Shown one piece after another: positions 22,235 to 33,099 of a stretch of 64,000 bases of DNA; the first letter of the stretch is position 1; each line of letters begins with the position of its first letter. The notes under the pieces are model-generated. The model was not told the DNA's origin and searched no databases. It was given only the letters and a program-made list of their open reading frames with translations. This stretch comes from Symbiotaphrina buchneri (Eukaryota; Ascomycota; Symbiotaphrinales; Symbiotaphrinaceae). A program made the position numbers and the translations under genes. The stretch is from assembly GCA_001599915.1 (NCBI GenBank), contig BCIG01000012.1:62001-126000 (forward strand), written 5' to 3'.

Positions 22235-23441
22235 GATTAAATGCAGTGTGATTGGGACCTTGTAAAATCAAGCAGTGATCAGATTATGCTTCATTTCCAT
22301 GGCCGACTTTGAAGCGGTTCACATCTAGGTCCGACGTCCCACTTTGAGCTTCCCCTCTTGCGCCCCCAACAAGGCTGTGCTGTGCCATGTCTGCCAATGG
22401 AGAGTATCCCCCGTACTCGTACCGGATCATGCTGTTAGCGATCCTATCAGAGACAGGCTCTTGAGCGCCACATGAGCTTCCGTAACAAGAGGCTAGAATA
22501 ATTTGAGCCCTAAACAAGAGGAGAGAAGGATTATAGTCAAAATAACTCGGTCTCTGGCGGGGACGCACAGCTTTCAAGCGGGGCTTGAAGCGGTGTGCAG
22601 TAAGCGGCATGGATACCATTGTCGCCGGCAACCATTCATCGATAAATAAATTCGAGCTGTGCAGAACGTTGGGCCACTGAGCACCATTTGGAGTCGCGAA
22701 CTATTCGCACGCCGTAGGGCCCGGGAATCTTCTCAATTGTCGTCACAGAGTCTGCCACCCCATGAAAGAAAAGAATCGCCAACCGTGGACACGCCACCTT
22801 TGATAAGGGAGACTCACTATTGTAAGGTAGCATATAACTGAGAATCCAGATAGCTTCCGCTTATTTCTCAAGTTGAAACGTGACTCTACACCATAGTCTC
22901 TCTCACGAGCCATGGAATGCTGACATCGAAACAAGCTACCAGGTACGCCATTTCGGCCGGTTAGCGGAACGTTCCATGCAGAGGGCTAAGGGACACAAGG
23001 ATCTCACCTCAGCATGGTGTCAGAAATTCACCGCACGATGCATCCTTTGGGCGCGCCAAGGAATGATTGCTTATTCGGGCATCTCGCTGTCAGATGCCTG
23101 CCTCGATTCCCCTGCAGCCGGTGATGAACTTAATAAACTCCAACTCAAGTCTAGCGGCGAGCGCAGGCCCCGACGAGAGGATATGGAAGTACTCGATTCA
23201 CCCAGTCGGGTACTTGCTGACATGTCCGATGGTGAACATGATCGAATGACTGCCAGTGTGGGAGATAGTGCGGCGGGAGCGGCCGCCTAGGGCGTATTGA
23301 AGAGGGGTTGATTGGAAGGGATTTCGACATGAGGAGGACGGGAATGACTGAGATCCACCGGGTATAAGATGGACCATCTCCTCGTCAGAACTTCAAAGAG
23401 AGCGTATATTGCGGCTTCAGCAAGTTGCGTATTTTCTTGAT
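22235..23441. other. divergent promoter region with an uncertain ORF
   Basis: About 1.2 kb between divergent genes. A minus-strand frame at 22284-22631 (115 codons) ends in a coding-like segment (IANSMIRYEYGGYSPLADMA) that follows a CTTGTTTAG acceptor-like site near 22505. It could be a small spliced gene or a 5' exon remnant but has no family match. The plus-strand frame at 22880-23290 has no coding signature. Confidence 0.35.
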
Positions 23442-25604
23442 ATGGCAGATTCCTATGACTTCATCATTGTTGGCGGTATGTTTGTCTGTTTCTTCACTCC
23501 CAATTCCTCGCTGATATCTATTGCCAGCCGGTACAGCAGGCTGCGTCCTGGCTAGCCGTCTGGCTCATTCATCAAAGAGACCCTCTGTCCTCTTGATAGA
23601 GGCTGGTAGCAAGCCTCTTGATGAAAGTGCCCGCAATCCCTACGACCGCTATACTAATGCCTTCTTCAAGCCGGAACTGGACTATGGCTACAAGACCATT
23701 CCACAGATAGGCTTGAATGGCGGTATTCGCCCTTATGCTAGAGGCAAAGGGTTGGGAGGGTCTTCCATGATCAACTTTATGGTGTGGACCCCAGGCCCGG
23801 CGGTAGATTATGAACGCTGGGCAAAGCTGGTCGGTGACGAGGCGTGGGACTGGGAACATGCGAAGAAAAGATATCAAAAGGTCAGACGGGTCTAATTTTG
23901 CACCGGACGTATACTGATGGGCTTACAGCTTGTGAATTTGCATAATGAGATTCCAGAGCAGTACCGCAAGTATGCTCAGCCGGCGGTCGTAGAGCATGGT
24001 CATGACGGGTTAGCTCATTTCACAGACCCAGGTACAAGCCACCTGCTGACAAGTCTTTCCTTCCAGTCCGATAGATGTGGCTTTGCATTGGGAGAAAGAG
24101 AATGAGACGTTATTAAAGGCAACAACAGAGCTAGGTGTCAGTGGGAAAGATCCAGATAGGCGATTTGAAGCTGATAAGTAAGAACAGTATCCTTTGAATC
24201 TTGATCCGAACCTTGGAAATCCCATAGGGATAGCCGTCTGCGCTAGCACGATGTACAAAGGGCTCAGGACGACAGCCGCTTCTGCTTTCTTGAGCGATAT
24301 ACCGGCCAATTTGACCATACTACCGGACACACGGGTAGTCAAAGTATTGACAAAAGACAAGAAAGCTCTGGGCATCGAGACTGATGAGGGACGGAAGTGT
24401 GAGTTGTCCAATTAGACCCCGCCTACATCGCTTGCGATGAACGTTGTTTCCTTTCGGATGGAGGTCTAACAATTCCAAGTATATGCGAATAAGGAAGTCA
24501 TTCTTTCTGCTGGAACCTTCGACTCTCCACGAATTCTCCTGCTTTCTGGAATTGGTCCCATTGATGAACTTACCCCTTTGGGTATCAACGTCGTACATGA
24601 TCTTCCCCAGGTTGGAAAGCAGCTACAGGACCACACGGGTCTCTTTATGCAGGACTCGGTGGATTCTTCATTCTCATCTCGTGGAGAGTTCATGGTAAGC
24701 ACAGAGGAAGAGCTTGCTGCCGCGAAGGCCCAATGGGAGAAGAACCGGACTGGGCCCCTGAGCGTCAACCTGGCCACCTCTTGCATAGGCTTCCTGAAGA
24801 TGGAAGAGAGCTATGAGTGGGATGAGTTTAAAGCATTGGATGATGAGACCAAGAAGTACCTACAGGATCCACGCGTGCCCAACTTTGAATTCTATCTAGT
24901 ACGTATCCATCCCCCTTTTGCCATGTTCTCGGTTTACTTACCAGGTACTACATCATACAGAACGGTCCTTTGGTCCCGTTCGACCTCCAATTGAAGGACA
25001 AGACGGACGCATTCTTCAGCAGCTGCGTGATTGGCATGAATCCCCAGGCCAGAGGGGAGGTCCGTTTATCGTCAGCCGATGCAAAGGAGCCCATACTGGT
25101 GGACACTGGCACCTTGGCCCACCCTTACGACCGCAAGTTGTTCATTGAAGGCATCAGAAAAGCACGATAGTTGCTCAAAGCACTGAGTCTCGCAAAGCTT
25201 AACAAAGGGCCATTGAGTGCGCCGAAGAGCGAGAGTGATGAAGATATTTGGGTTAGTTATCCTCGAAAGCAGTGACCACTTGTACAGCTAATCAGGATCT
25301 CGTATCAGGAGTATATCCTAGCGGCTTGCACTCCGGTGTGGCACGCATCTTGTACCGTCAAGGTGGGCCGCAAAGATGACCCGACGGCTTGTGTGGATTC
25401 CGATATGAAAGTCCTGGGCATGCAGAATCTGCGTGTGGTGGACATGAGCGTCTGCCCTTTTGTTCCAAAGTGAGTACTGCCCTCTACTCTACTTGCCGCT
25501 TGTTACTGATCAAATTCTGGATTGGCAGTGCTCATACTCAGTCTTTTGCCTATCTTATTGGGCAGACAGCAGCTGAGAAGATTGCACAGGAGTACGGATT
25601 GTAA
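23442..25604 (+). CDS. GMC-family FAD oxidoreductase with one in-frame stop
   Basis: Nine exons reconstruct a nearly full GMC flavoprotein of 564 codons: 23442-23475, 23528-23880, 23929-24008, 24067-24136, 24188-24398, 24480-24898, 24961-25251, 25309-25469 and 25529-25604. It shows the FAD dinucleotide fold [18 protein letters not shown], the GMC signature [19 protein letters not shown] after exon 3, [20 protein letters not shown], the second signature [17 protein letters not shown], and the two active-site histidine regions VWHASCTVK and [12 protein letters not shown]. There is no signal peptide, so it is probably intracellular; the alcohol or aldehyde substrate is unknown. Codon 459 is TAG (25168-25170) within IRKAR[14 protein letters not shown], where relatives have a sense codon. 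The downstream frame and all later splice sites are intact, so this is a recent nonsense allele, a sequencing error or a young pseudogene. Confidence 0.8.
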
Positions 25605-26095
25605 GGGCAAGTCTCTGGAATCATCAGTGATCATGAAATCGTTGTATCCTAGCTGCAGAAGGTGGAGCGAGTAGAACAGATAGTCTTCGGCTCCCTCCAA
25701 CATTTTGAACCTCATTTGTAGAGCAGATATATTCAGTCTCCGAATTGCATGTGTCCACTTTTTCATGTAACGTGCCTCCTATCAGCTGTGATGTCCTTTA
25801 CACTGCTAGTATAGAAGCTGTTCTAGTATAATGGGCGAGCAGACGAAAATTCACGTCAATGAGGAAGTGAAGTTGGATAGACCGAGTATGGTGCGACTAT
25901 CTGTGTGGGTTGCTGGTGGCCTCTGTTTTACCGCAAATTGATTGGCGGACGGAATCTGGGGCCGCTTATGAAAGGCTAAGGCCGTCATAGCATCATGCTA
26001 CCAATACGATCTCGACCTTGCCTCATGTTACGACCCATTGTACAAAGCCTACTCAACCATCCATAAACATCTTACGTGGAGTCAAGCTCCTAGTA
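25605..26095. other. intergenic, GMC 3' flank and AIM18-like promoter
   Basis: About 490 bp without gene. An in-frame ATG at 26018 precedes the chosen start of the next gene but would place a non-basic segment ahead of the mitochondrial presequence. Confidence 0.4.
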
Positions 26096-27298
26096 ATGCC
26101 TCCATCAATCAGACCCCTCGTCCGATCAGTACGGCCACAATGCGTTCACACGCGCGCCTCGCTCCGCTCTCCTGCAAATGTCCGCTCTCCCGTCTTCCGC
26201 AGCTATGCCACCGCCGAACCACCCCGCGTTGATGCCGTGACGTTGCACCGCCTCGAAGCTGAACGGAGAGCTTACTATAACCGACGCTCATACTACCTGG
26301 CTACGGGGGCATTGATCAGCATGCTGGCCACCGTCGGTATAGTCATGTTTTACGAAATTCCGGCCAACCCCGAGCACGCTGATGCGCCGGACTCGAGCCC
26401 ATTGCGGGGTGCGGAGAAGGGTACACCTGTTGTTGGCGGAGCGCCGGGTGGAGGTGCACTCAAGCTCGCAGGAGCGCTGGAAACACCAGGAGATGTCGCG
26501 GAGGAGGAAGGTGTTGAACAGGTCCCGACGGGCACAAGCACGATTCCGACATTTCCAAAGACGTTGCAATTGAAGATAGATGAGACGGCGCCAGGGGTTC
26601 CCGTCGAGTACCAACTGCTAGGCGTTGGTATACGGACGGTGTCGTTCTTGAGCATACAGGTATACGTTGTGGGGTTATATATTGCCAAGGACGACATTGC
26701 TGCGTTACAAGCTGCTTTGATACGCACACAGGATAACGTTGCGACGACCCTTATACCCACCGAGAAGGATTCTTTGCGACAGAAGCTTCTGGACCCGGAG
26801 GGAAGCGAGGAACTGTGGAGCAGAGTACTCAAAGAGAGTGGTATACGCACGGTTGTGAGGGTAGTGCCCACACGGACAACGGATTTCGGGCATTTGAGAG
26901 ATGGATGGGTTAGGGGTATCACTGCGAGAAGTCAAGCAGAAGCCAGGAAGGGAGCGAAAGAGTTTGAAGACTTGACATTCGGGCAAGCGCTTGGGGACTT
27001 TAAGGCTTGCTTCTCAGGGGCTGGCAGGAAGAGTGTGCTAAAGGGGAAGACGCTGCTGCTGGCAAGGGAAAGGGACGGCTCTTTGAGCGTTTGGTTTGAC
27101 GACAGAAAAGGCCAGAAACAAGAAGAAGCGTTGTATAACCTGGGCGTTGTCAAAGATGAACGGATAAGCAGATGCTTGCTACTCAATTATCTGGGAGGAA
27201 AATATGTGGCGAGCGAGGGAGCAAGGCAAAGTGTGGTTGATGGCGTGATGGAATTCGTGGAGAGGCCGATTGGGACGGTCGCTACGCAGGTCGTATAA
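26096..27298 (+). CDS. mitochondrial chalcone-isomerase-fold protein (Aim18/Aim46 type)
   Basis: A single-exon gene for 400 residues. I chose the ATG at 26096 because it begins an Arg-rich, acid-free mitochondrial presequence (MPPSIRPLVRSVRPQCVHTR). A single membrane helix follows (LATGALISMLATVGIVMFY), typical of inner-membrane proteins facing the intermembrane space. The C-terminal domain is a chalcone-isomerase-like fold: FPKTLQLKIDETAPGVPV, YQLLGVGIRTVSFLSIQVYVVGLYIAK and FGQALGDFKACFSG. The yeast relatives Aim18 and Aim46 are non-catalytic CHI-fold proteins of the inner mitochondrial membrane; by analogy this one is not expected to isomerise flavonoids. It converges on the glutaredoxin gene with 226 bp between stops. 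Confidence 0.85.
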   Translation: MPPSIRPLVRSVRPQCVHTRASLRSPANVRSPVFRSYATAEPPRVDAVTLHRLEAERRAYYNRRSYYLATGALISMLATVGIVMFYEIPANPEHADAPDSSPLRGAEKGTPVVGGAPGGGALKLAGALETPGDVAEEEGVEQVPTGTSTIPTFPKTLQLKIDETAPGVPVEYQLLGVGIRTVSFLSIQVYVVGLYIAKDDIAALQAALIRTQDNVATTLIPTEKDSLRQKLLDPEGSEELWSRVLKESGIRTVVRVVPTRTTDFGHLRDGWVRGITARSQAEARKGAKEFEDLTFGQALGDFKACFSGAGRKSVLKGKTLLLARERDGSLSVWFDDRKGQKQEEALYNLGVVKDERISRCLLLNYLGGKYVASEGARQSVVDGVMEFVERPIGTVATQVV

Positions 27299-27524
27299 TT
27301 GAATTGTTAGTGGAGTTTCGGCTGTATCAAAATGCATTCAGATGGAGGATCTGCAGCGCCTCTTCTGTGTTTTGGAGGAAATTTCAATTGGTATCAAGTA
27401 GTGTGTAGCTATCAAATGAATCCTCCCTCATAGAACGATGTCTCGCTCCATTCAGTCCCAGTCACCATCTGGATTGCATCTCTGTCTGTCTCTCTCTGAT
27501 TGCCATGAGTCATCGCCTGGTGAT

Positions 27525-27944
27525 TTAGATGGCACCAGCTTCCTTCAATAGCTGAGGGAGCTGGCTTTTCTTCGCCTGCAGATCGGAGTTTCCACCAATG
27601 TGCTTCTTGTTGATGAAGATGTTCGGGACACTGCGCTGGCCGGTCATCTCCTCGAGCGCATCCTGGATGGCAGCACCATCTGCAATCTCCGTCAGCCCCG
27701 CACCTCTTCGAAAATCCCCGCAATCCGACTTACCGACTTGATCCAACTCCAGAACGAAGAATTTGGCGCCCAACTCGGTCAAGAGCTGCTTAGATGCGCG
27801 GCAGTACGGGCAATACGACTTCGAGAAGACCGCGACGGGGTTCTCCTCGATGATGTTCTGAGCCTTGGTCTTTGCTGCCGACATACTGACGGGTGATGTG
27901 GCGCGGACGAAGAATGAGCGGATGAAGGAGGCTATGATGGGCAA
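27525..27944 (-). CDS. dithiol glutaredoxin
   Basis: Two exons, 27734-27944 and 27525-27679, with a 54-nt intron (GTAAGT...TTGCAG), give 121 residues. The CPYC active site (VFSKSYCPYCRASKQLL), the cis-proline segment RSVPNIFINKKHIGG and the GSH-binding GGNSDL motif are all present, so this is a class I dithiol glutaredoxin that reduces disulfides with glutathione. An N-terminal leader (MPIIASFIRSFFVRATSPVS) precedes an internal Met at residue 21 (MSAAKTKAQ). The leader is basic and hydrophobic, so two translation starts could give mitochondrial and cytosolic forms as in yeast GRX2; this dual use is inference. It is divergently arranged with the metallophosphoesterase, 473 bp apart. Confidence 0.9.
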   Translation of the reverse strand: MPIIASFIRSFFVRATSPVSMSAAKTKAQNIIEENPVAVFSKSYCPYCRASKQLLTELGAKFFVLELDQVGKSDCGDFRRGAGLTEIADGAAIQDALEEMTGQRSVPNIFINKKHIGGNSDLQAKKSQLPQLLKEAGAI

Positions 27945-28417
27945 CTATGTAGCGTTGTTGTTTGGTGCGATGCTGTGCGATTGATTGCTGAGCGGGTAAA
28001 GGTCTGTCGATGTATTTGTAGCTGAGTGGTTCGCCGAGCAGGAGTGAATTGGTCGCCGTTTTGAGGCGAAGACGTGCTTTGATGACGTCCGAAGATCATG
28101 TAAGCAGGGTCGGGGACTCGGCTTCCAGACCCCACCACAGCCTTACAAAGAGCAATTTGGAATTGTTCTTTGGAATTTCCAAACACCCGAAAGAAATCCT
28201 TCGATGGGTTGAATAATCCTGTGAAGCATCCATCGCATGAAAATGCTACGTTAAATTCAACCATTATTTGCTCCATGACACTTTCTCTGAGCGTCTAAGC
28301 CACAGCTCGACCGTCATGGGCGTGACCTGCCCTTTGCACCTATACATTGCTTTTCATTGAATACTAATCAACGAGCGGGTCCTCGAATGCGCATGATAAC
28401 ATGCTGCACACTAAGCA
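27945..28417. promoter_or_regulatory. shared divergent promoter region
   Basis: About 470 bp between two divergently transcribed genes, glutaredoxin and a metallophosphoesterase. No TATA box or other clear element was identified. Confidence 0.35.
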
Positions 28418-29546
28418 ATGACAGCTAAGCAGCGCCGGAAAACACGGATTGTCTGCGTCTCAGATACTCACAATGCGTCGCCGCTGCAGGGAGCTTTCAA
28501 GCTTCCCAAAGGAGATGTATTGATTCATGCCGGCGACCTAACAAACCAGGGCACCCTGAACGAACTGAAGAAAGCTGTAGACTGGATTGAGCAGGCCGAT
28601 TTTGAGGCCAAAATTGTCATTGCAGGTCCGCTCGCCCGTTATCTTGGTTGCAGCCACCAATGGCAAGCGGATACTGACGGTCTCGCTGTCAGGCAATCAT
28701 GATATTACTCTTGACGAGCAATTCTACTCCGAGCACGGCCTTTACTTCCACAATAAACAGCCACAGTCTACCAATGCCTGTCAACAGCTCCTGAGCACTT
28801 CCCCATCCATCACCTGTCTCAACCATGCCTCAGCCAACATCCGGCTAAGCTCCTCTTCTGGTCCACACACGGAATTTACAGTCTTCGGCTCTCCATATTC
28901 TCCGAGTCATGGTTTGTGGGCATTCGGATATCCTCCAGAACGCGCCAATGCCTTATGGTCGGATATTCCGCTCAATGCGGACATAATAGTGACACATACC
29001 CCGCCGAGGAATCATTGCGATGCTGGGCGAGGCTGTGAAGCGCTGAGAGAAGCATTGTGGAGAGTCAGGCCGAGGTTACATATTTGTGGGCATGAGCATA
29101 AAGGCAGAGGGGTAGAGCGTGTGAGGTGGGATTTGAGTTGCAGCAATGTTAGGTATAAGGAGGAGAGTCTGGATTACTGGCATGACCCAGGAGCTCGGAA
29201 TAACAAGCAGAGCCTCATAGATTTGACCGGAAAGGCTCCTGGATGGAAATTGGAAAATAATGGAGCAACTGGCTTTTCAGAAGCTCACAAGTCGACTGGG
29301 CTTTTTGAGACTCCAGACGCCACGCCGCCGCTTGAACCAACTTCGCCGGGCAAAGGTCAAGGTGGTCTTGCTTTTTCCGGAAGACGTGATAAGGAGGCTT
29401 TGGAGGGTCGTCTCGGCAGACGAGAGACATGCATAATCAACGCTGCCATCATGGCCACCAGCTGGCCGCACAGCAGAGGAGGCATTAAACAAATGAATAA
29501 GCCGATTGTGGTTGACGTAGAGCTGCCTGTTTGGGAGGAAGACTAG
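28418..29546 (+). CDS. calcineurin-like metallophosphoesterase
   Basis: Two exons, 28418-28625 and 28693-29546, joined through a 67-nt intron (GTCCGC...TGTCAG), give 353 residues. Metal-binding motifs of the calcineurin-like superfamily appear in order: CVSDTHN (DxH), GDVLIHAGDLTN (GDxx), GNHD recreated exactly at the splice junction (IAG-GNHDITLD), VTHTPPRNHCDAG, and CGHEHKGRG (GHxH-like). The layout resembles the fungal and animal 239AB/MPPED-type phosphoesterases. The C-terminal third beyond residue 240 is Gly/Ser-rich and less conserved. No targeting sequence is seen. The substrate is unknown. Confidence 0.85.
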
Positions 29547-29956
29547 TCAGATAGCATTCCGAGACAATGATTACAATCTGAATCATTTCCTGAGATGTAG
29601 TGGCACTCTCTACTCGCGGAGTGTCTATTTGTCACGCCAGAACTGATGCGCCGGAGGGGTTACTGTCATGGCAAGATGCATACTGTACCTCTTGCAATTC
29701 CTGAAAGGCCGGGAACGGAGAGCGATCCGCGACCTCGGCTTCGGCAAACCTTCTCCGCACCCTGGATTCCACCCCCGCACTGTAACCCCGACGAGCCGAG
29801 CTCGGGCTCATACCACAACCGCCAAGTTTCCCGTGTCTGGGAAAATGCAAAACGAATTGTATCCCTGCGTACCAGATTGAATGCATTTGAGGAAGACTTG
29901 GAGCAAGTCCAAGATCCCTGCAATCGCCGTGCTTCCACTGCTCTATCCTCTCGGCC
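29547..29956. other. intergenic
   Basis: About 410 bp between two tandem plus-strand genes. I see no gene or repeat. Confidence 0.35.
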
Positions 29957-31907
29957 ATGGCGTCATCAGCGCTATCCCGGCTATCTAAGCTCACACAACA
30001 TTTCCTACCATCTTCTGCTTCTCCGACCACGCCCGAGAGTCCAGTGGGAGAATACAGGCATCACCATAACTTCCACACGCTCTCACCGACATTCTTTCTA
30101 CCCCGCGCCGCAGCTATAGAACCTGATGTATGCTTGACACCATCCGTAGCACTTGATCTCAAAGACGCAATTGCTCTAGTTCTAGGGCTGAACTGATATT
30201 CGGGCAGGCAGAGGCCATATATCATACTACAGCGAATAACAAGGTGCTACGACGGTCATATCAAGAGCTAGCAGATCGCGCACGGGGCCTGGCATATTAT
30301 TTGAAGAAGCATGGGTTTAAACGAGTTGGTATATTATGCCCGAACACGCCAGCTTTCCTTGAAAGCATATTTGGGATTGCAGCAGCGGGCGGTGTCAATG
30401 TTTGTATGTCCATGTCTCAGGACTTATCAATTGGCGGGCATGAGTGCTGACATTTCTCCAAGCGGTCAACTACAGACTGAAACAAGATGACATTGCCTAT
30501 ATTTTTGACCATGGGGAGGCGGAGATCATCATTGTCGACGCCGAGTTCAAGTCTCTCTTAGACGGATATCCAAAGACACATCCGAATGTACCAATCATAG
30601 TAGATACAGACACAGATGCGACAGAGGGCGAGCTGAGCGGCCAGTTTGATGAGGCGGTGCTAGAGGGCTTGAGATATGATGCCAGCACAGGAGGTAAAGG
30701 CTGGGCAGGCTTAGAAGCTCAGACTCGGGATGAGGAAGATCTGATTGCTTTGGCATATACCAGTGGGACGACGGCACGACCAAAGGGAGTGGAATATACT
30801 CATCGAGGTGCATATCTAGCGGCCATTGGGAACTTGATTGAGTCCGGGCTCAATTTCCATACTGGAAGATGCAGGTATCTATGGACGCTACCGATGTTTC
30901 ATGCGATGGGTAAGTAGGCATTCATAGTCTGTCAATGCGCTGCTTCAGCTGACCTTTTGACAAGGATGGACCTTTCCTTGGGCAGTCACAGCAGTCAGGG
31001 GCACGCACTACTGCATCCGAAAGATCGACTATTCGCAGATCTGGCAGCTACTCAAAGAAGAGAAGATCACGCACTTCAATGCTGCACCGACTGTTAACAC
31101 CCTACTCTGCGCCGCTCCAGAAGCGTCTCGACTTCCAGAACCGGTCCGGGTGACTGTGGCTGCAAGTCCGCCGACGGCACATTTATTCGAGACTATGAGC
31201 AATCTGAATCTCCACCCTGTCCACGTCTATGGCTTGACGGAGACTTACGGCCCGATTACCAAGGGCTACCATATGCCTGAATGGGACACCTTGCCCCGCA
31301 AGGAGAAGTACGCACGAATGGCACGGCAGGGCCATGGTTTTGTGACTAGCTTGCCAGTCCGAGTCATAAAGCAAGATGTGCCGAATAGGACCATGATGGA
31401 TGTCGAGAAGAACGGTAAAGAGATTGGAGAAATAGCTTTTATTGGCAACATATGCGCACGAGGATACTACAAAGACCCCGAAGCTACGCGGAAACTTTTC
31501 GCTGGCGGGGTGCTTCATTCCGGGGACCTGGCCGTGTGGCATTCCGATGGTGCAATCCAGATCCTCGACCGTGCGAAAGACATTATCATCTCAGGCGGAG
31601 AGAACATTTCCTCGGTAGCGTTGGAGAGCATGCTGGTCACACATCCAGACATTCTTGAAGCCGGGGTTGTTGCAGTTGCGGACTCGCATTGGGGCGAGAG
31701 GCCAAAAGCCTTTGTCACAGTGCAAAAGGGAAGGTCTTGAAGGGGGAGCAAGTGGTGCAGTGGGCGAAAGAGCAGAGCCAGATCAGTCGGTTTATGGTGC
31801 CAAGGGAGGTGGAGATTGTGCAAGAGCTGCCGAAGACGAGTACAGGGAAAGTGAAGAAGAATGTACTAAGAGAATGGGCAAAGGGCGGCGATAGAAGCCT
31901 GAGCTGA
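29957..31907 (+). CDS. AMP-dependent acyl-CoA synthetase, frame break near C-terminus
   Basis: Four exons fit: 29957-30127, 30208-30403, 30463-30909 and 30965 onward. The core motifs of the ANL superfamily are clear: the P-loop LAYTSGTTARPKGV (Ala where Gly is usual), WTLPMFHAMGW, YGLTETYGPITKG, HSGDLAVWHSDG and DIIISGGENISSVALE. The annotated-type frame ends at 31740 (529 residues), but the expected C-terminal domain continues in the next frame from about 31722 to 31907 (KGKVLKGEQVVQWAKE...LPKTSTGKVKKN), including the catalytic lysine segment. One extra A in the AAAA run at 31724-31727 would join them. The N-terminus MASSALSRLSKLTQHFLP could be a mitochondrial presequence; the C-terminus is not a canonical SKL. 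It is likely a medium-chain or aromatic acyl-CoA ligase; the substrate is unknown. Confidence 0.85.
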
Positions 31908-33099
31908 GTCATATGAAGGTATGGAGTGAGAATTGAGGCATGTCTGATTTAGAGATCTGATAGGTTCAAAAGTCAGGTAGGGAACCTGGCTTGGTTATTA
32001 GACATTTATATCGCGCCTTGATATTTGATGAGATAGATGCTATATACTATTCGAACATGGATCTTAGACGCCTTTTAGATTTGTCGGATGCAATAGATAA
32101 ATCCGCGCCCGGTGGACACCAAGGTATTGAGGACTACCGGTGATTGCTAATCATTTCAATGTTTCTCGGTGTATGTTTGTTGGTGGCGGAGGATATGCGG
32201 AGGTGTTTTCACCCCTTAGCTATCAAGCTTCGTAATCAGCAAGTCGCAATCACAATTTGGCACGTGACTGGCCCTGTAGCTGACCCACGCGGAGAAACAA
32301 ACGCAGGGACATGTACAAGCTTACAACAACTCCTCCGCCAATTCACTCCACGATAAGCATCTGACACTGGGTCACATTCACGGCGACCTTCTCCTCTTTG
32401 GCCCAGCTCTCATCTGTCTTTGTCGTGCTTCACAGCTATGTCTGCTCCATAATTAGCCCATTCAGCACCCTTCCGATCCGTGTCTCGTCCCGCAGATTGC
32501 CTGGCGCCTAACGCACCCAAATCCCCTGCAGCAACCAATCATCGCGCCTCCTGCACGTCAGGACCTTGAAACCTTCCACTGTCCCCTCTTCTTGATGTGC
32601 TGGCCAAGGATTCAGAAATCCAGAATCGACCGTTGACTCTGCAACGACCGTTTGGCTGCAGCATAGGTGCTACCCCTGCTGCCCGAGCGTTCTCGATCAG
32701 TGCCACCTAAGGGCGTACTTTGACGGCACCTAGGGGCGGACGCGGCTCCGCAAGGCTGTGTCACTTGTGAAGCTCCGTCGATAAGCTTAACAGTTCTACC
32801 ATCAGCGGAGCATGTTGTTGCTCCCTATCGTGCATAGCATTTTACAAATACACTCGGTTCACTAGTCGACGCCCTCCGACTTTCCTAACCTTCCGCTCCA
32901 TCCCGGAAGGCTTTACGCTGCTTGAAGAACCACTTGGGAATAGACCGAGCGTCATCTGGCGGTGGTTGAAGGAAGGCCACCATAGAGGAATAATCACGCC
33001 TCACCAACACTCCATATCCCTCCTCCAGCTCTTGTCCTGTGCGTCGGAACCTGTGCATAACAGCAGGCAACTTGATTTTGGCACTCGACAATACACACC
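31908..33099. other. long intergenic region upstream of GRR1-like gene
   Basis: About 1.2 kb without a supported gene; it includes C/T-rich sequence at 32340-32620 that would suit a long promoter or leader. A minus-strand frame at 32885-33133 overlaps the start of the F-box gene and has no family features. Confidence 0.4.
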
